In this document: positions 8,081-16,402 of the stretch, one piece after another
Position numbering within the stretch: the first letter of the stretch is position 1
Layout: the number at the start of each line of letters is the position of its first letter
Assembly (NCBI GenBank): GCA_947501625.1
Contig: CANMWN010000002.1
Location: forward strand, 620,001-684,000
Direction of reading: 5' to 3'
Length of the DNA: 64,000 bases
Source: an uncultured Flavobacteriaceae bacterium
Lineage (GTDB): Bacteria; Bacteroidota; Bacteroidia; Flavobacteriales; Flavobacteriaceae
Position numbers and translations under genes: made by a program
Notes under the pieces: generated by a model
Database searches by the model: none
Told to the model about the DNA's origin: nothing
What the model saw: only the letters and a program-made list of their open reading frames with translations

Positions 8081-9187
8081 TTATTTTTTATTCTTTGGAT
8101 AGATTTCCAATTCAAATATCAAATCAGTATTTGGAGCAACTCCAGGTCTTCCTTGCTTGCCATAAGCCAAGTGTGAAGGTACAAACAACATCACTTTATC
8201 TCCATATCTCATTTTTAACAGTCCTTCTTTAAAACCTTGAACTAAGGCTGCTTCCATACTATACTTTGACGGAAAAGGCTCATACCCTTTTTGCTTATCA
8301 ACTTCAGAATTATATATTTCATACTTTTTTGCAATTTTACGATAATTGGTTGCTAACAAAGAACCATCAGTAAAATATGCTGCATAGTGTATTAAAATAT
8401 TACTTCCTATACCTGGTTTTTCACCGTCACCTTTATTGATAAAAAATATTTTTAGTCCAGAAGGTAATTCTTCTGCTTGCGATTTATTTTTAAGAGCCCT
8501 TTTTAAAAATTTACTTTTAACTTTATCCGAAGTTCTAAAATGACTATTAAATACTGTTGGAGCATTAAAATTCTTTGCTTCTTTACCAATCCTAACAATC
8601 TTAACTTTATTAATTACTGCACCTTGTTTCATAGAATTCACAACATCCTGCCCTTGAATTACCTTTCCAAAAACTGTTCGTTTCCCATCAAGATGTGGCG
8701 CAGGAACCATAGTAATAAAAAACTGACTTCCGTTTGTTGAAGGTCCTGAGAAATTAGCCATTGACAAAACACCTGGAGTATTATGCTTTAATAATAATTC
8801 TCCTAATGAATCTCTTGGAAATTCATCAATAAATTTATAGCCTGCATTGCCTGCACCCGTTCCGAATGGACAACCTCCTTGGATAATAAAATCTTTAGTA
8901 TTACCATTAGCCTTGCTTATAACTCTATGGAAAGTCAATCCGTCATAAAAGGGCTTACCTTTCAATGAATCAACTACTCTATTATTTGTTCCTTCGGAAA
9001 GCGAAACAAAATTAGCAGTTGAAATTGGTGTATTTATAAAATCTAGATTAGTAATAATATCACCATTCTCAGTTTGAATATCTGCATACAAACCATTTGG
9101 TAATGATTTATATTTTTCATCCAATTTCTCTTCACATGATGAGAAAATTAGCATGAATGATACTAATATTACTAATCTAGATTTCAC
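8081..9187 (-). CDS. Lipoprotein cyclophilin-FKBP fusion peptidyl-prolyl isomerase
   Basis: A 368-residue exported lipoprotein (lipobox FSSC at about 16-19) carrying two unrelated prolyl isomerase folds. Residues about 32-205 are a cyclophilin ([39 protein letters not shown]). Residues about 240-366 are an FKBP domain ([56 protein letters not shown]). Expected to act in folding of envelope proteins in the periplasm. The start is GTG at 9187; the next internal Met would break the signal peptide. It follows the 9189 FKBP gene with one base between, in a three-gene isomerase run. Confidence 0.93.
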   Translation of the reverse strand: MKSRLVILVSFMLIFSSCEEKLDEKYKSLPNGLYADIQTENGDIITNLDFINTPISTANFVSLSEGTNNRVVDSLKGKPFYDGLTFHRVISKANGNTKDFIIQGGCPFGTGAGNAGYKFIDEFPRDSLGELLLKHNTPGVLSMANFSGPSTNGSQFFITMVPAPHLDGKRTVFGKVIQGQDVVNSMKQGAVINKVKIVRIGKEAKNFNAPTVFNSHFRTSDKVKSKFLKRALKNKSQAEELPSGLKIFFINKGDGEKPGIGSNILIHYAAYFTDGSLLATNYRKIAKKYEIYNSEVDKQKGYEPFPSKYSMEAALVQGFKEGLLKMRYGDKVMLFVPSHLAYGKQGRPGVAPNTDLIFELEIYPKNKK

Positions 9188-9188
9188 T

Positions 9189-9914
9189 TTATTTAATTTC
9201 CAATAATTCTACTTCAAAAGTTAAAGTCATGAATGGTTTTATTGCTCCTCCTTGATGAGGTGTAGCTCCATATGCCAATTCTTGAGGCACAAAAAACTTA
9301 TATTTAGAACCAACATTCATTAATTGCAAGCCTTCAACCCATCCTTGAATTACTTGCCCAACTCCTGTTTCATAAGGCTTTCCTTTATCAACAGATGAAT
9401 CAAAAACAGTCCCATCTAATAAGGTTCCATGGTAATGAACTACAACTCTATCTGTTCTAACTGGTTTTTTTCCAGTACCTTCTTTCAAAACTATATATTG
9501 CAATCCTGAATCGGTAGTAATAACTCCTTCTTTGGTCTTGTTTTCAGCCAAAAATTTCTCCCCTTCTTCTTTGAAATGACCAAACTCTTTTTCAGCTTTC
9601 TTAATTATTTCTTCTTTCCTCTTTTTATCCTCAGCCATTCTCTTTTTTCTAAAATAATCTCCAATTACTCTGTTTAAATTCTTCTGTTCCAATTTGAAAT
9701 TTACAGAATCCATTCCATTTAGATATCCTTGAATAAATAAATCTTCATTAACTTCTGCAAAACTTGTTCTCGATTTAATACCCATATCTAAACCAATAGC
9801 ATAACTCACCGAATCAATTTCAGTTTTTAAAGGCTTATTAGTATCATATTTTTTATTACAAGATGCTAACAATAACATACACACAACTATAAAAATTGAT
9901 TTAACTACTTTCAT
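9189..9914 (-). CDS. FKBP-type peptidyl-prolyl isomerase lipoprotein
   Basis: 241 residues with a lipoprotein signal (LLASC near 15-19). After a helical dimerisation-type N-terminal region rich in Lys/Glu (about 30-130, as in FkpA/Mip proteins), the FKBP catalytic domain follows: [62 protein letters not shown] and a [11 protein letters not shown] end. It is expected to act as a periplasmic folding chaperone. The gene lies between gldI (one base after it) and the cyclophilin-FKBP fusion (one base before it), so the three are surely one transcript. ATG start. Confidence 0.94.
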   Translation of the reverse strand: MKVVKSIFIVVCMLLLASCNKKYDTNKPLKTEIDSVSYAIGLDMGIKSRTSFAEVNEDLFIQGYLNGMDSVNFKLEQKNLNRVIGDYFRKKRMAEDKKRKEEIIKKAEKEFGHFKEEGEKFLAENKTKEGVITTDSGLQYIVLKEGTGKKPVRTDRVVVHYHGTLLDGTVFDSSVDKGKPYETGVGQVIQGWVEGLQLMNVGSKYKFFVPQELAYGATPHQGGAIKPFMTLTFEVELLEIK

Positions 9915-9915
9915 T

Positions 9916-10449
9916 TTATTTATTTATTTTAATTAATTTAACTTTATATATTAAAGGTTGATTTACTCCTATTTTTTCTTGATCTCCTGCATATCCAAAT
10001 GCTGAAAAAGAAGGAAATAAAAATAGCATTTCTTCTCCTTCTTTCATTAATTTTAATCCGTACTGAACTCCGTATTCAAAATCCTCTTTATCAATTGTAT
10101 ATGAACTCAAACCTAAATCATTCATTGAATACAAAATTTTATTATTTAAATCAGAAATACTGTACTCAAACTCAACGCGATCACCCATTTTAGGCTTAGC
10201 TATATCGTCATTAACTTTTTTTAAATATTTATACCAAAAACCATTGGTAGATGTATAATAATTACTTGATGAATCTAAAGAAATATATTTTTGAATCGCT
10301 TCTTTTTGAAGTGTATTAATTTGTTTATTTCTTTTAACAGACTCGGACAAAAAAGTACTTGAACTATAACTTACAGGTTTCCTAGGTATAGGTTTACTAC
10401 ACGAAAAAAAAACAACTAAACACAGAATAAAAATGCTATTTTGTCTCAT
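9916..10449 (-). CDS. gldI: GldI-like gliding motility lipoprotein, FKBP-type isomerase
   Basis: A 177-residue lipoprotein (VFFSC lipobox near 13-17) with a divergent FKBP domain. The core runs from [24 protein letters not shown] through [47 protein letters not shown] in outline, with SAFGYAGD in place of the usual LAYG. In Flavobacterium johnsoniae GldI is needed for gliding and works with T9SS. The N-terminus overlaps the end of the DHH phosphoesterase gene by 14 bases, and the FKBP gene follows after one base. The assignment to GldI rests on size, signal and gene order. Confidence 0.85.
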   Translation of the reverse strand: MRQNSIFILCLVVFFSCSKPIPRKPVSYSSSTFLSESVKRNKQINTLQKEAIQKYISLDSSSNYYTSTNGFWYKYLKKVNDDIAKPKMGDRVEFEYSISDLNNKILYSMNDLGLSSYTIDKEDFEYGVQYGLKLMKEGEEMLFLFPSFSAFGYAGDQEKIGVNQPLIYKVKLIKINK

Positions 10450-11470
10450 CTGATTTTAATAATTCTTTTTTACTGTTTGGCAATAAACTTAAAAAATATG
10501 TTACTGTTTCGCTCATTGATATTTCGGTTCTTCCTCCTGCAGCATTATCATGTCCTCCTCCATTAAAATGATTTCTTGCAAATTGATTTACTGAAAACTT
10601 ACCTTTTGAACGAAAAGATATTTTAATTATTTTTTGTTCTACATCTTCAATGAAAATTGCTGCAAAAATTACATTTTTAAGTGACAAAGCATAATTTACA
10701 ACTCCTTCGGTATCTCCTTTTTGAAAATTATGCGCATCTAACTCTTCTTGTGATAAAGTTATATATGCAGTTCTATACTCGTCTAGTACCACTAAATTAC
10801 TCAGTGCTTTCCCAAGTAATTGTAATCTACCATAAGAATTAACATCATAAACATTGTTGTGAATCTCAGCATTATTTGCTCCTTTATCAATCAAATCTGC
10901 AATAATTCTATGTGTAGTACTTGTTGTTGATGGAAATCTAAAAGAACCTGTATCAGTCATTATTCCTGTATACAAACAAGTTGCTATAGCTGCATCAATA
11001 GCTTTAGTTTCTTCTAATTTTTCTAAAAAATGATACACCATTTGACATGTTGAGCAAATTGTTGTATCAGAATAGATATATGGTGTTATTGAAGTATCCG
11101 GTTCTTGATGATGATCTATCATTACAAAAGTAGCGTTCAATTGCTCAACAGTTTTATGCATATCATCTCCAATTCTATGTAACGCATTGAAATCTAACAA
11201 AAAGATTATTGAAGCATTTTCTAAAACCCTCTTCGATTGTTTATTTTGCTTGTCAAACAATTTTACATCTTCTGATGAAGGCAACCATTTTAAAAATTCA
11301 GGATAATCATTTGGTGCCACTATTGAAACATAATGATTGTCTTTCAAGAAATGATATAAAGCTAATGAAGAACCAATTGCATCACCATCAGGATTTCTAT
11401 GCGGTATTATTACTATCTTTTGAGGTGTTGATAGTATTTTTTTCAACTCTATAATTTGCTCTTTTATCAT
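10436..11470 (-). CDS. nrnA: DHH/DHHA1 phosphoesterase, NrnA-like
   Basis: Cytoplasmic manganese phosphoesterase of 344 residues, likely degrading short oligoribonucleotides and/or pAp and cyclic dinucleotide products. The DHH domain shows IPHRNPDGDAIGSSLAL (H23-D29 region), IFLLDFNALHRIG and FVMIDHHQEPD, with TGIMTDTGSFRFPSTT after. The DHHA1 part ends with a KGKFSVNQFARNHFNGGGHDNAAGG stretch in outline, the GGGH substrate-binding loop. It overlaps gldI by 14 bases on the same strand, an arrangement I associate with flavobacteria. ATG start at 11470; the divergent ndk gene begins 90 bases away. Confidence 0.9.
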   Translation of the reverse strand: MIKEQIIELKKILSTPQKIVIIPHRNPDGDAIGSSLALYHFLKDNHYVSIVAPNDYPEFLKWLPSSEDVKLFDKQNKQSKRVLENASIIFLLDFNALHRIGDDMHKTVEQLNATFVMIDHHQEPDTSITPYIYSDTTICSTCQMVYHFLEKLEETKAIDAAIATCLYTGIMTDTGSFRFPSTTSTTHRIIADLIDKGANNAEIHNNVYDVNSYGRLQLLGKALSNLVVLDEYRTAYITLSQEELDAHNFQKGDTEGVVNYALSLKNVIFAAIFIEDVEQKIIKISFRSKGKFSVNQFARNHFNGGGHDNAAGGRTEISMSETVTYFLSLLPNSKKELLKSDETK

Positions 11471-11528
11471 AAGGTTGCGAATATACGATTAAAAGTTTAT
11501 TCGTTCTTTATTTTTAAAAAGAAAACAG

Positions 11529-11536
11529 TACATTTG
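11529..11536 (+). promoter_or_regulatory. -7 promoter box before ndk
   Basis: TACATTTG, an exact match to the Bacteroidota -7 consensus TAnnTTTG, 25 bases before the ndk ATG. No clear TTTG is present at the expected -33 position. Confidence 0.6.
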
Positions 11537-11560
11537 CAACCGATTAAAAATAAAAATTAA

Positions 11561-11980
11561 ATGGCAACAAATAGAACATTTACAATGCTTAAACCTGATT
11601 CAGTTGAAAAAGGATATATAGGCGCAATATTAGAAAAAATTAATGCTGCAGGTTTTAGAATAGTAGCAATGAAAATGACTCAAATGACGAAGGCAGATGC
11701 TGAAGAGTTTTATGCTGTTCATAATGAGCGTCCATTCTTTGGAGAATTGGTTGGATATATGACTCGCGGACCAATTGTAGCGGCAATCTTAGAGAAAGAT
11801 AATGCTGTCGAAGATTTTAGAGCATTGATTGGTGCTACTAATCCTGCTGATGCTGCAGAAGGAACTATCCGTAAGTTATATGCTGCATCTATGGGTGAAA
11901 ATGCAGTTCATGGATCGGACAGTGATGAAAATGCCGCTATTGAAGGTAATTTTCATTTTTCAGGTAGAGAGCAGTTTTAA
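11561..11980 (+). CDS. ndk: Nucleoside diphosphate kinase
   Basis: Transfers the gamma phosphate of ATP to nucleoside diphosphates through a phosphohistidine. At 139 residues it has normal family length. Visible motifs are [16 protein letters not shown] at the N-terminus, the [17 protein letters not shown] segment, [18 protein letters not shown], and the active-site region [15 protein letters not shown] (catalytic His near residue 116). A TAnnTTTG promoter lies upstream and a strong terminator directly downstream, so it is probably a single-gene transcript. ATG start. Confidence 0.98.
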   Translation: MATNRTFTMLKPDSVEKGYIGAILEKINAAGFRIVAMKMTQMTKADAEEFYAVHNERPFFGELVGYMTRGPIVAAILEKDNAVEDFRALIGATNPADAAEGTIRKLYAASMGENAVHGSDSDENAAIEGNFHFSGREQF

Positions 11981-11999
11981 AATAATTAAACACAATAAA

Positions 12000-12034
12000 A
12001 AACCGGTTTAACTAATTGTTAAATCGGTTTTTTT
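12000..12034 (+). terminator. Rho-independent terminator after ndk
   Basis: A 13-base-pair stem (AAACCGGTTTAAC at 12000-12012 with GTTAAATCGGTTT at 12018-12030, one G-T pair), loop TAATT, and a run of seven T at 12028-12034, 20 bases after the ndk stop. Confidence 0.9.
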
Positions 12035-12115
12035 ATTTGCCTTTTTAACTCATTTTTTATACTTTTACATTAACTAACCATCCTCACATAATGACCCCAA
12101 ATAATTTTAGTTCTA

Positions 12116-12490
12116 ATGAGTTTTAATTTAGATTTTTTAGACAATAAAGTAATTGCAACTTTCAATGAAAATCTCAAAGAAGGAGAAATAACTACAGCTT
12201 TTCTTGAAATTGTTGACACCATAGATATAAAAGAAATAAAACATATAATTTTTGATTGTAGTAAAGCAAAAGATTATACGTTCCCAAAAGATTATATGAC
12301 AAGAGTTAAAGTTGTAACTCATTTCTCAACAACTTGGAATGAAGATATTGATATTATTTTTGTATCAACCAACCCTCAAATAATTCATATGGTCAATGGT
12401 TTTATAAATCATGATGATGACTTGAAATGGAAATATCATTTATTTGAAAATCTAGACAAGGCTTTAAGCTTTATTAATTCTCAAAAATAA
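12116..12490 (+). CDS. STAS/SpoIIAA-like small protein
   Basis: A 124-residue cytoplasmic protein without signal or membrane segment. The pattern of short strands and helices (VIATFNENLKEGEITTAFLEIVDTI; KHIIFDCSKAKDYTFPKDYM; DIDIIFVSTNPQIIHMV, each quoted in part) suggests a STAS or SpoIIAA-like fold, which often takes part in regulation through binding a partner. I cannot name a function. It lies six bases before the exported protein at 12497 on the same strand, so they are probably co-transcribed. ATG start at 12116; an earlier ATG at 12091 stops after a few codons. Confidence 0.7.
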   Translation: MSFNLDFLDNKVIATFNENLKEGEITTAFLEIVDTIDIKEIKHIIFDCSKAKDYTFPKDYMTRVKVVTHFSTTWNEDIDIIFVSTNPQIIHMVNGFINHDDDLKWKYHLFENLDKALSFINSQK

Positions 12491-12496
12491 GGTCAT

Positions 12497-13276
12497 ATGA
12501 AATATACTTTTTCAATAATATTATTCATATTGTTTTTCGCTGCTAACGCTCAAAATCCTGATTACGAACAAGCATTAAAAACATTGAATAGTGAATATTC
12601 TAAAAGTCTATTTCCTGAAAAAAAATCTAAAATAGAATTGATTAATGATATTCCAGATACTATATATATAGACGATAAGCAAACTTTTAGACTCTTACAG
12701 TTTGTTCAAAAAAAGAATAATGGGGAATTTAATCTTAAGCGCACCGAACAATTATTTTCTTTCACACTAAAAGACAAAGAATTAACTCACAATGAAGTGT
12801 TATTATTAAACGCTTGCAAGCATAAAGTGCATTTTGTTTTAAAAAACATTAGTAACGAAATTACATTTACTCCTTCACCAGTAAATATTGCTCCTAAACT
12901 AAATGAAAATGCTGAAAGCACATTTACCAAACTGTTTAATGAAGGTTTTGGTTTAAATTCCTACGCGCAAATGAAGTTCTTTTTTGAAAATAGTAAAAAT
13001 GGAGGTGATAATTGGCTTTCATACTACAATAACTCTCCTGAAAAAAAAGAAATTGCCATATCATATTTGATTGCAAGAAATTATCAAGCATATAAAAACT
13101 CAAACCTTAAAAATAATTTTAGACCTTATCAAAACTTTATTGATAGAATGAAAGCAATTTCTATATACGGTTCCACTTCTAAAAAGATAAAGCAAATAAT
13201 TAAAGATTTAATTTTTGAACAATACGAAAAACATAGGATTGGTTTAAAATATAAAATTGAGGAATTAGGTAAATAA
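12497..13276 (+). CDS. Hypothetical exported protein
   Basis: 259 residues with an N-terminal signal peptide (hydrophobic 4-16, cleavage likely after ANA near residue 18). The mature part is Lys/Asn-rich and mainly helical in its last third, with no motif I recognise and no membrane segment. It follows the STAS-like gene by six bases and converges on the DUF721 gene (two bases between stops). Exported, probably periplasmic or surface; role unknown. Confidence 0.75.
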   Translation: MKYTFSIILFILFFAANAQNPDYEQALKTLNSEYSKSLFPEKKSKIELINDIPDTIYIDDKQTFRLLQFVQKKNNGEFNLKRTEQLFSFTLKDKELTHNEVLLLNACKHKVHFVLKNISNEITFTPSPVNIAPKLNENAESTFTKLFNEGFGLNSYAQMKFFFENSKNGGDNWLSYYNNSPEKKEIAISYLIARNYQAYKNSNLKNNFRPYQNFIDRMKAISIYGSTSKKIKQIIKDLIFEQYEKHRIGLKYKIEELGK

Positions 13277-13278
13277 AA

Positions 13279-13575
13279 TTAAACCAACATTAACTTTGAA
13301 ATTATTTCTTCACCCATTTCTTCATTGAGCATCTTTATTATTTTTTCTTTTCCATAACTTAACTCTTCTCTTAACACCGAAGATTTGAGTTTGACTACCA
13401 ACGTTTTATTTTGCAATTGCACACTTTCGGTATAAGAAACAACACCATTACCCATAAGTTTATTCCACGCTTCTCTGACATCCATTTGACGCATTCCTTT
13501 ACTCAAATTATTCTCTTTAATGACAACTTTCATTAAATCCTTTAAACTATATGATTCGTTCTCTCTTTTTGCCAT
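13279..13575 (-). CDS. DUF721/DciA-like protein
   Basis: A 98-residue protein of the DUF721 family, which includes DciA, the replicative-helicase operator of bacteria lacking DnaC. The family pattern is visible as a short helical N-terminus, then VREAWNKLMGNGVVSYTESV and LVVKLKSSVLREELSYGKEKII in outline, ending in a small KH-like unit. It is encoded one base after recF on the same strand, which fits a DNA replication or repair setting. Whether this short form loads the helicase here is inference. Confidence 0.85.
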   Translation of the reverse strand: MAKRENESYSLKDLMKVVIKENNLSKGMRQMDVREAWNKLMGNGVVSYTESVQLQNKTLVVKLKSSVLREELSYGKEKIIKMLNEEMGEEIISKLMLV

Positions 13576-14654
13576 TATAGTTTAAATATTTTATAAGATT
13601 GATTGGTGTTTTTCACCACTTCTTCGGTGCGTTCGGGATGTGTATCACTTATAAAAATTTGACCAAAATCATCTTCGTTTACCAAATTTATGATTTGAGA
13701 AACTCGTGTTTCATCCAACTTATCAAAAATATCATCTAATAATAATATTGGTTTTACATTTGACTGCTGCTTTATAAAATCAAATTCAGCCAATTTTAAT
13801 GCAATCAAATAGGATTTTTGCTGTCCTTGGCTTCCAAATTTTTTCATTGGATAGCCCTCAATCTCAAACAACAAATCGTCTTTATGAATTCCAACACTTG
13901 TATATTGCAACACTCTATCTTTCTCAACTGATTGCTCTAAAAGAGTAATCAAATTATCTTTATCCAATTGCGTTTTATATTTCAGATTTACATTTTCATT
14001 ACCACCAGAAATAAATTGATATCGCGCTTCAAATATAGGAGTGAAATCATTCAAAAATATTTTGCGTTTATTGTATATTTCTGTTGCATATTCTTCCAAT
14101 TGCTCGTCATAGACCTTTAAATTCAATGCGTCAAAAGTTCTATTAGCAGCAAAATATTTAAGCAATGTATTTCTTTGAGTCAATATTTTATTGTAATTAA
14201 TTAATGCTTTTAAATACAATTTATCGGACTGTGAAATAACACTATCAATAAACTTCCTTCTTCTATCACTTCCTTCAATAATTAAATCTCTATCGGCAGG
14301 TGAAATAATAACTACTGGCAAAAAACCAACATGATCAGAAAATCGTTCATAAACCTTATCATTCCTCTTTATTATTTTTTTTTGTCCTCTTTTTAGACTG
14401 CATATTATTTTCTCATTCCTATCATTTAACAAGAATTCACCTTCGACCATAAAAAAGTCTTGATTATGCTTAATATTTTGACTAGCAATAGGATTAAAAT
14501 AACTTTTACCGAACGACAAATAATAAATTGCGTCTAATACATTCGTTTTCCCTATTCCATTATTACCAACAAAACAATTAATCTTATCTTGAAAATCAAA
14601 CGATTTACTCTCAAAATTCTTAAAATTTATTAGTGATAACTTCTCTAAATGCAT
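13575..14654 (-). CDS. recF: DNA replication and repair protein RecF
   Basis: SMC-like ABC ATPase that helps load RecA at gaps with RecO and RecR; 359 residues. The Walker A is [17 protein letters not shown] near residues 28-44, the ABC signature is [19 protein letters not shown], and the Walker B is [16 protein letters not shown], with an FISDTHPER switch region near the end. Length is normal. The stop overlaps the DUF721 start by one base. It is divergent from the TPR gene at 14767. ATG start, with [14 protein letters not shown] as typical N-terminus. Confidence 0.96.
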   Translation of the reverse strand: MHLEKLSLINFKNFESKSFDFQDKINCFVGNNGIGKTNVLDAIYYLSFGKSYFNPIASQNIKHNQDFFMVEGEFLLNDRNEKIICSLKRGQKKIIKRNDKVYERFSDHVGFLPVVIISPADRDLIIEGSDRRRKFIDSVISQSDKLYLKALINYNKILTQRNTLLKYFAANRTFDALNLKVYDEQLEEYATEIYNKRKIFLNDFTPIFEARYQFISGGNENVNLKYKTQLDKDNLITLLEQSVEKDRVLQYTSVGIHKDDLLFEIEGYPMKKFGSQGQQKSYLIALKLAEFDFIKQQSNVKPILLLDDIFDKLDETRVSQIINLVNEDDFGQIFISDTHPERTEEVVKNTNQSYKIFKL

Positions 14655-14736
14655 TGTTTTTCTTAAAATCTAAAAGGAGTATAAAATTATTGAAATTTTT
14701 GCGATTAATGGACTTTTACTTTCCAATTAAAAATCT

Positions 14737-14744
14737 TACTTTTG
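14737..14744 (+). promoter_or_regulatory. -7 promoter box before the TPR gene
   Basis: TACTTTTG matches TAnnTTTG and lies 22 bases before the ATG at 14767. The matching -33 element is not clear. Confidence 0.6.
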
Positions 14745-14766
14745 CGCCTACAAATTTAAGAAGATA

Positions 14767-15540
14767 ATGGCGACTTATAAAAAAAGAGGAAATAAAAAAA
14801 TTAAGAATGATGCTGGTGAAGCACAATCGGCAATTGAAAGAAACAGTGACACTGCAAAAGTTTTTAACACTTTAGATGATACTGCTTCGAAATCTGAAGC
14901 ATGGGTAATTAAAAATCAAAAAAACATATTTATAGTTCTTGGAGTTATTGTTGCGGCTATGCTTGCTTATCAAGCATACAATCAATATGTATCGGGTCCA
15001 AAAGAAACTGCTGCTGCAAACGAGTTGGCTTTTCCAAAAAAATATTTTGATCAGGCTTCTACTGCAACAGTTGCTGTTGACTCTTTATATACATTAGGTC
15101 TTGAAGGTGGTGAAGGAAAATATGGCTTTATTGATATCGTTGATGAATATTCTGGTACTAAAGCTGGAAATTTAGCTGCTTATTATGCTGGAATTTCTTA
15201 TTTGAAAATGAAAGATTATCAAAACGCAATTGAATATTTAGGAAAATTTAAATCAGACGATGAAATTCTAGGACCAGTTGCTAAAGGAGCCATTGGTGAT
15301 GCATTTGCAGACTTAAACCAACCTGAAGATGCACTAGATTATTATGAAAAGGCTGCGAACTTGAGGGATAATTCTTTTACTACACCTTTATTTTTATTCA
15401 AGGCTGCAAATACTGCTCTAGATTTAGGAAAAAATGACAAAGCATTAACGATGTTTGAAAAAATAAAAACTGCTTTTCCAAAGTCTGACGAAGCAAAAGA
15501 TATCGATATTTATATCAACAAAGCAAAGTATGCTAACTAA
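14767..15540 (+). CDS. Membrane-anchored tetratricopeptide repeat protein (YfgM-like)
   Basis: 257 residues: a basic cytoplasmic N-terminus (KKRGNKKIKN), one transmembrane segment near 57-74 (IFIVLGVIVAAMLAYQAY), then a periplasmic helical region with TPR-type repeats, for example YYAGISYLKMKDYQNAIEYL, GDAFADLNQPEDALDYYEKA and KAANTALDLGKNDKALTMFEK. This is the arrangement of YfgM/AcrAB-type TPR scaffolds that cooperate with periplasmic chaperones or the Sec machinery. It is followed by ribH after nine bases, so they probably share a transcript, though no functional link to riboflavin is evident. ATG start. Confidence 0.88.
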   Translation: MATYKKRGNKKIKNDAGEAQSAIERNSDTAKVFNTLDDTASKSEAWVIKNQKNIFIVLGVIVAAMLAYQAYNQYVSGPKETAAANELAFPKKYFDQASTATVAVDSLYTLGLEGGEGKYGFIDIVDEYSGTKAGNLAAYYAGISYLKMKDYQNAIEYLGKFKSDDEILGPVAKGAIGDAFADLNQPEDALDYYEKAANLRDNSFTTPLFLFKAANTALDLGKNDKALTMFEKIKTAFPKSDEAKDIDIYINKAKYAN

Positions 15541-15549
15541 AATGATATA

Positions 15550-16020
15550 ATGGCAACAACTAATTTATCAAATTACGATAAGACAACAATCCCAAATTCG
15601 AAACATCTTCGGTTTGGGATTGTTGTTTCAGAATGGAACCCAAACATCACCGAAAATTTATTCAACGGAGCAAAAGACACGCTACTTGAACATGGAGTAA
15701 TAGAAAATAATATTATTCGCATGGATGTTCCTGGAAGTTTTGAATTGATATATGGTTGTAAAAAAATGCTAGAAACACAAAATGTAGATGCTGTAATTGC
15801 CATTGGAACAGTAATTCAAGGAGAAACTAAACATTTTGATTTTGTATGCGATGGTGTAACACAAGGAATAAAAGACTTAAATATTAAGTATGATGCACCA
15901 ACTATTTTTTGTGTACTTACCGATAATACTATGCAACAATCAATAGATAGATCGGGAGGAAAACATGGAAACAAAGGTGTAGAATGTGCTGTTGCTGCAA
16001 TTAAAATGGCTCACATCTAA
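15550..16020 (+). CDS. ribH: 6,7-dimethyl-8-ribityllumazine synthase
   Basis: Penultimate step of riboflavin synthesis: condenses 5-amino-6-ribitylaminouracil with dihydroxybutanone phosphate. 156 residues, normal for the family. Visible motifs are FGIVVSEWNPNITENLFNGA near 22, VPGSFELIYGCKKML near 60, AIGTVIQGETKHFDFVCDGV (about 81-100, with the catalytic His) and FCVLTDNTMQQSIDRSGGKHGNKG in outline. The icosahedral capsid-type subunit is expected. It follows the TPR gene closely. No FMN riboswitch is visible upstream. Confidence 0.97.
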   Translation: MATTNLSNYDKTTIPNSKHLRFGIVVSEWNPNITENLFNGAKDTLLEHGVIENNIIRMDVPGSFELIYGCKKMLETQNVDAVIAIGTVIQGETKHFDFVCDGVTQGIKDLNIKYDAPTIFCVLTDNTMQQSIDRSGGKHGNKGVECAVAAIKMAHI

Positions 16021-16074
16021 TAATATTTTACGTTTATTTTATCAAAAATTTAACGCTTAAGTAGTCAATAAAAA

Positions 16075-16106
16075 TTTGACAACAACTTAATATTTATGTA
16101 TTTTTG
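16075..16106 (+). promoter_or_regulatory. Bacteroidota-type promoter before 16133
   Basis: TTTG at 16075-16078 and TATTTTTG at 16099-16106, 20 bases apart, match both elements of the Bacteroidota housekeeping promoter (TTTG, then TAnnTTTG). The box ends 26 bases before the ATG at 16133. It should drive the small membrane protein, mutL and the rhomboid genes. Confidence 0.75.
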
Positions 16107-16132
16107 ATACATCAGTAAAAACTCTTTTAATT

Positions 16133-16402
16133 ATGATGTTTGGTAAATTTTTCAAACCTCAAACTCATTACGTGTTTGATTACAAGCCTCGCTATTATAG
16201 TGAGCGTAAAGAACGTTTGAAAAAATTACAAGAAAAAGCAGAAATTGCTCCACCAATTATTTCCAAAAACAATTTGAAAAATGAATGGATCAAGAAAAAG
16301 CAAAGTTCTGCTAGTCATGGCACCATGATTAGATTGGCAATAATAATTACAATCTTAGTTGGTATTGCTACTTATGTGTTTGATTTACATAGACTATTTT
16401 AA
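16133..16402 (+). CDS. Small single-pass membrane protein upstream of mutL
   Basis: An 89-residue protein with a Tyr/Arg/Lys-rich cytoplasmic N-terminus (HYVFDYKPRYYSERKERLKK) and one C-terminal membrane helix near residues 68-83. It has no enzyme motif. I recall homologues in flavobacteria being labelled as a riboflavin synthase subunit because ribH is next door; the sequence gives no support for that. It has its own promoter and its stop overlaps the mutL start by one base. Function unknown. Confidence 0.8.
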   Translation: MMFGKFFKPQTHYVFDYKPRYYSERKERLKKLQEKAEIAPPIISKNNLKNEWIKKKQSSASHGTMIRLAIIITILVGIATYVFDLHRLF

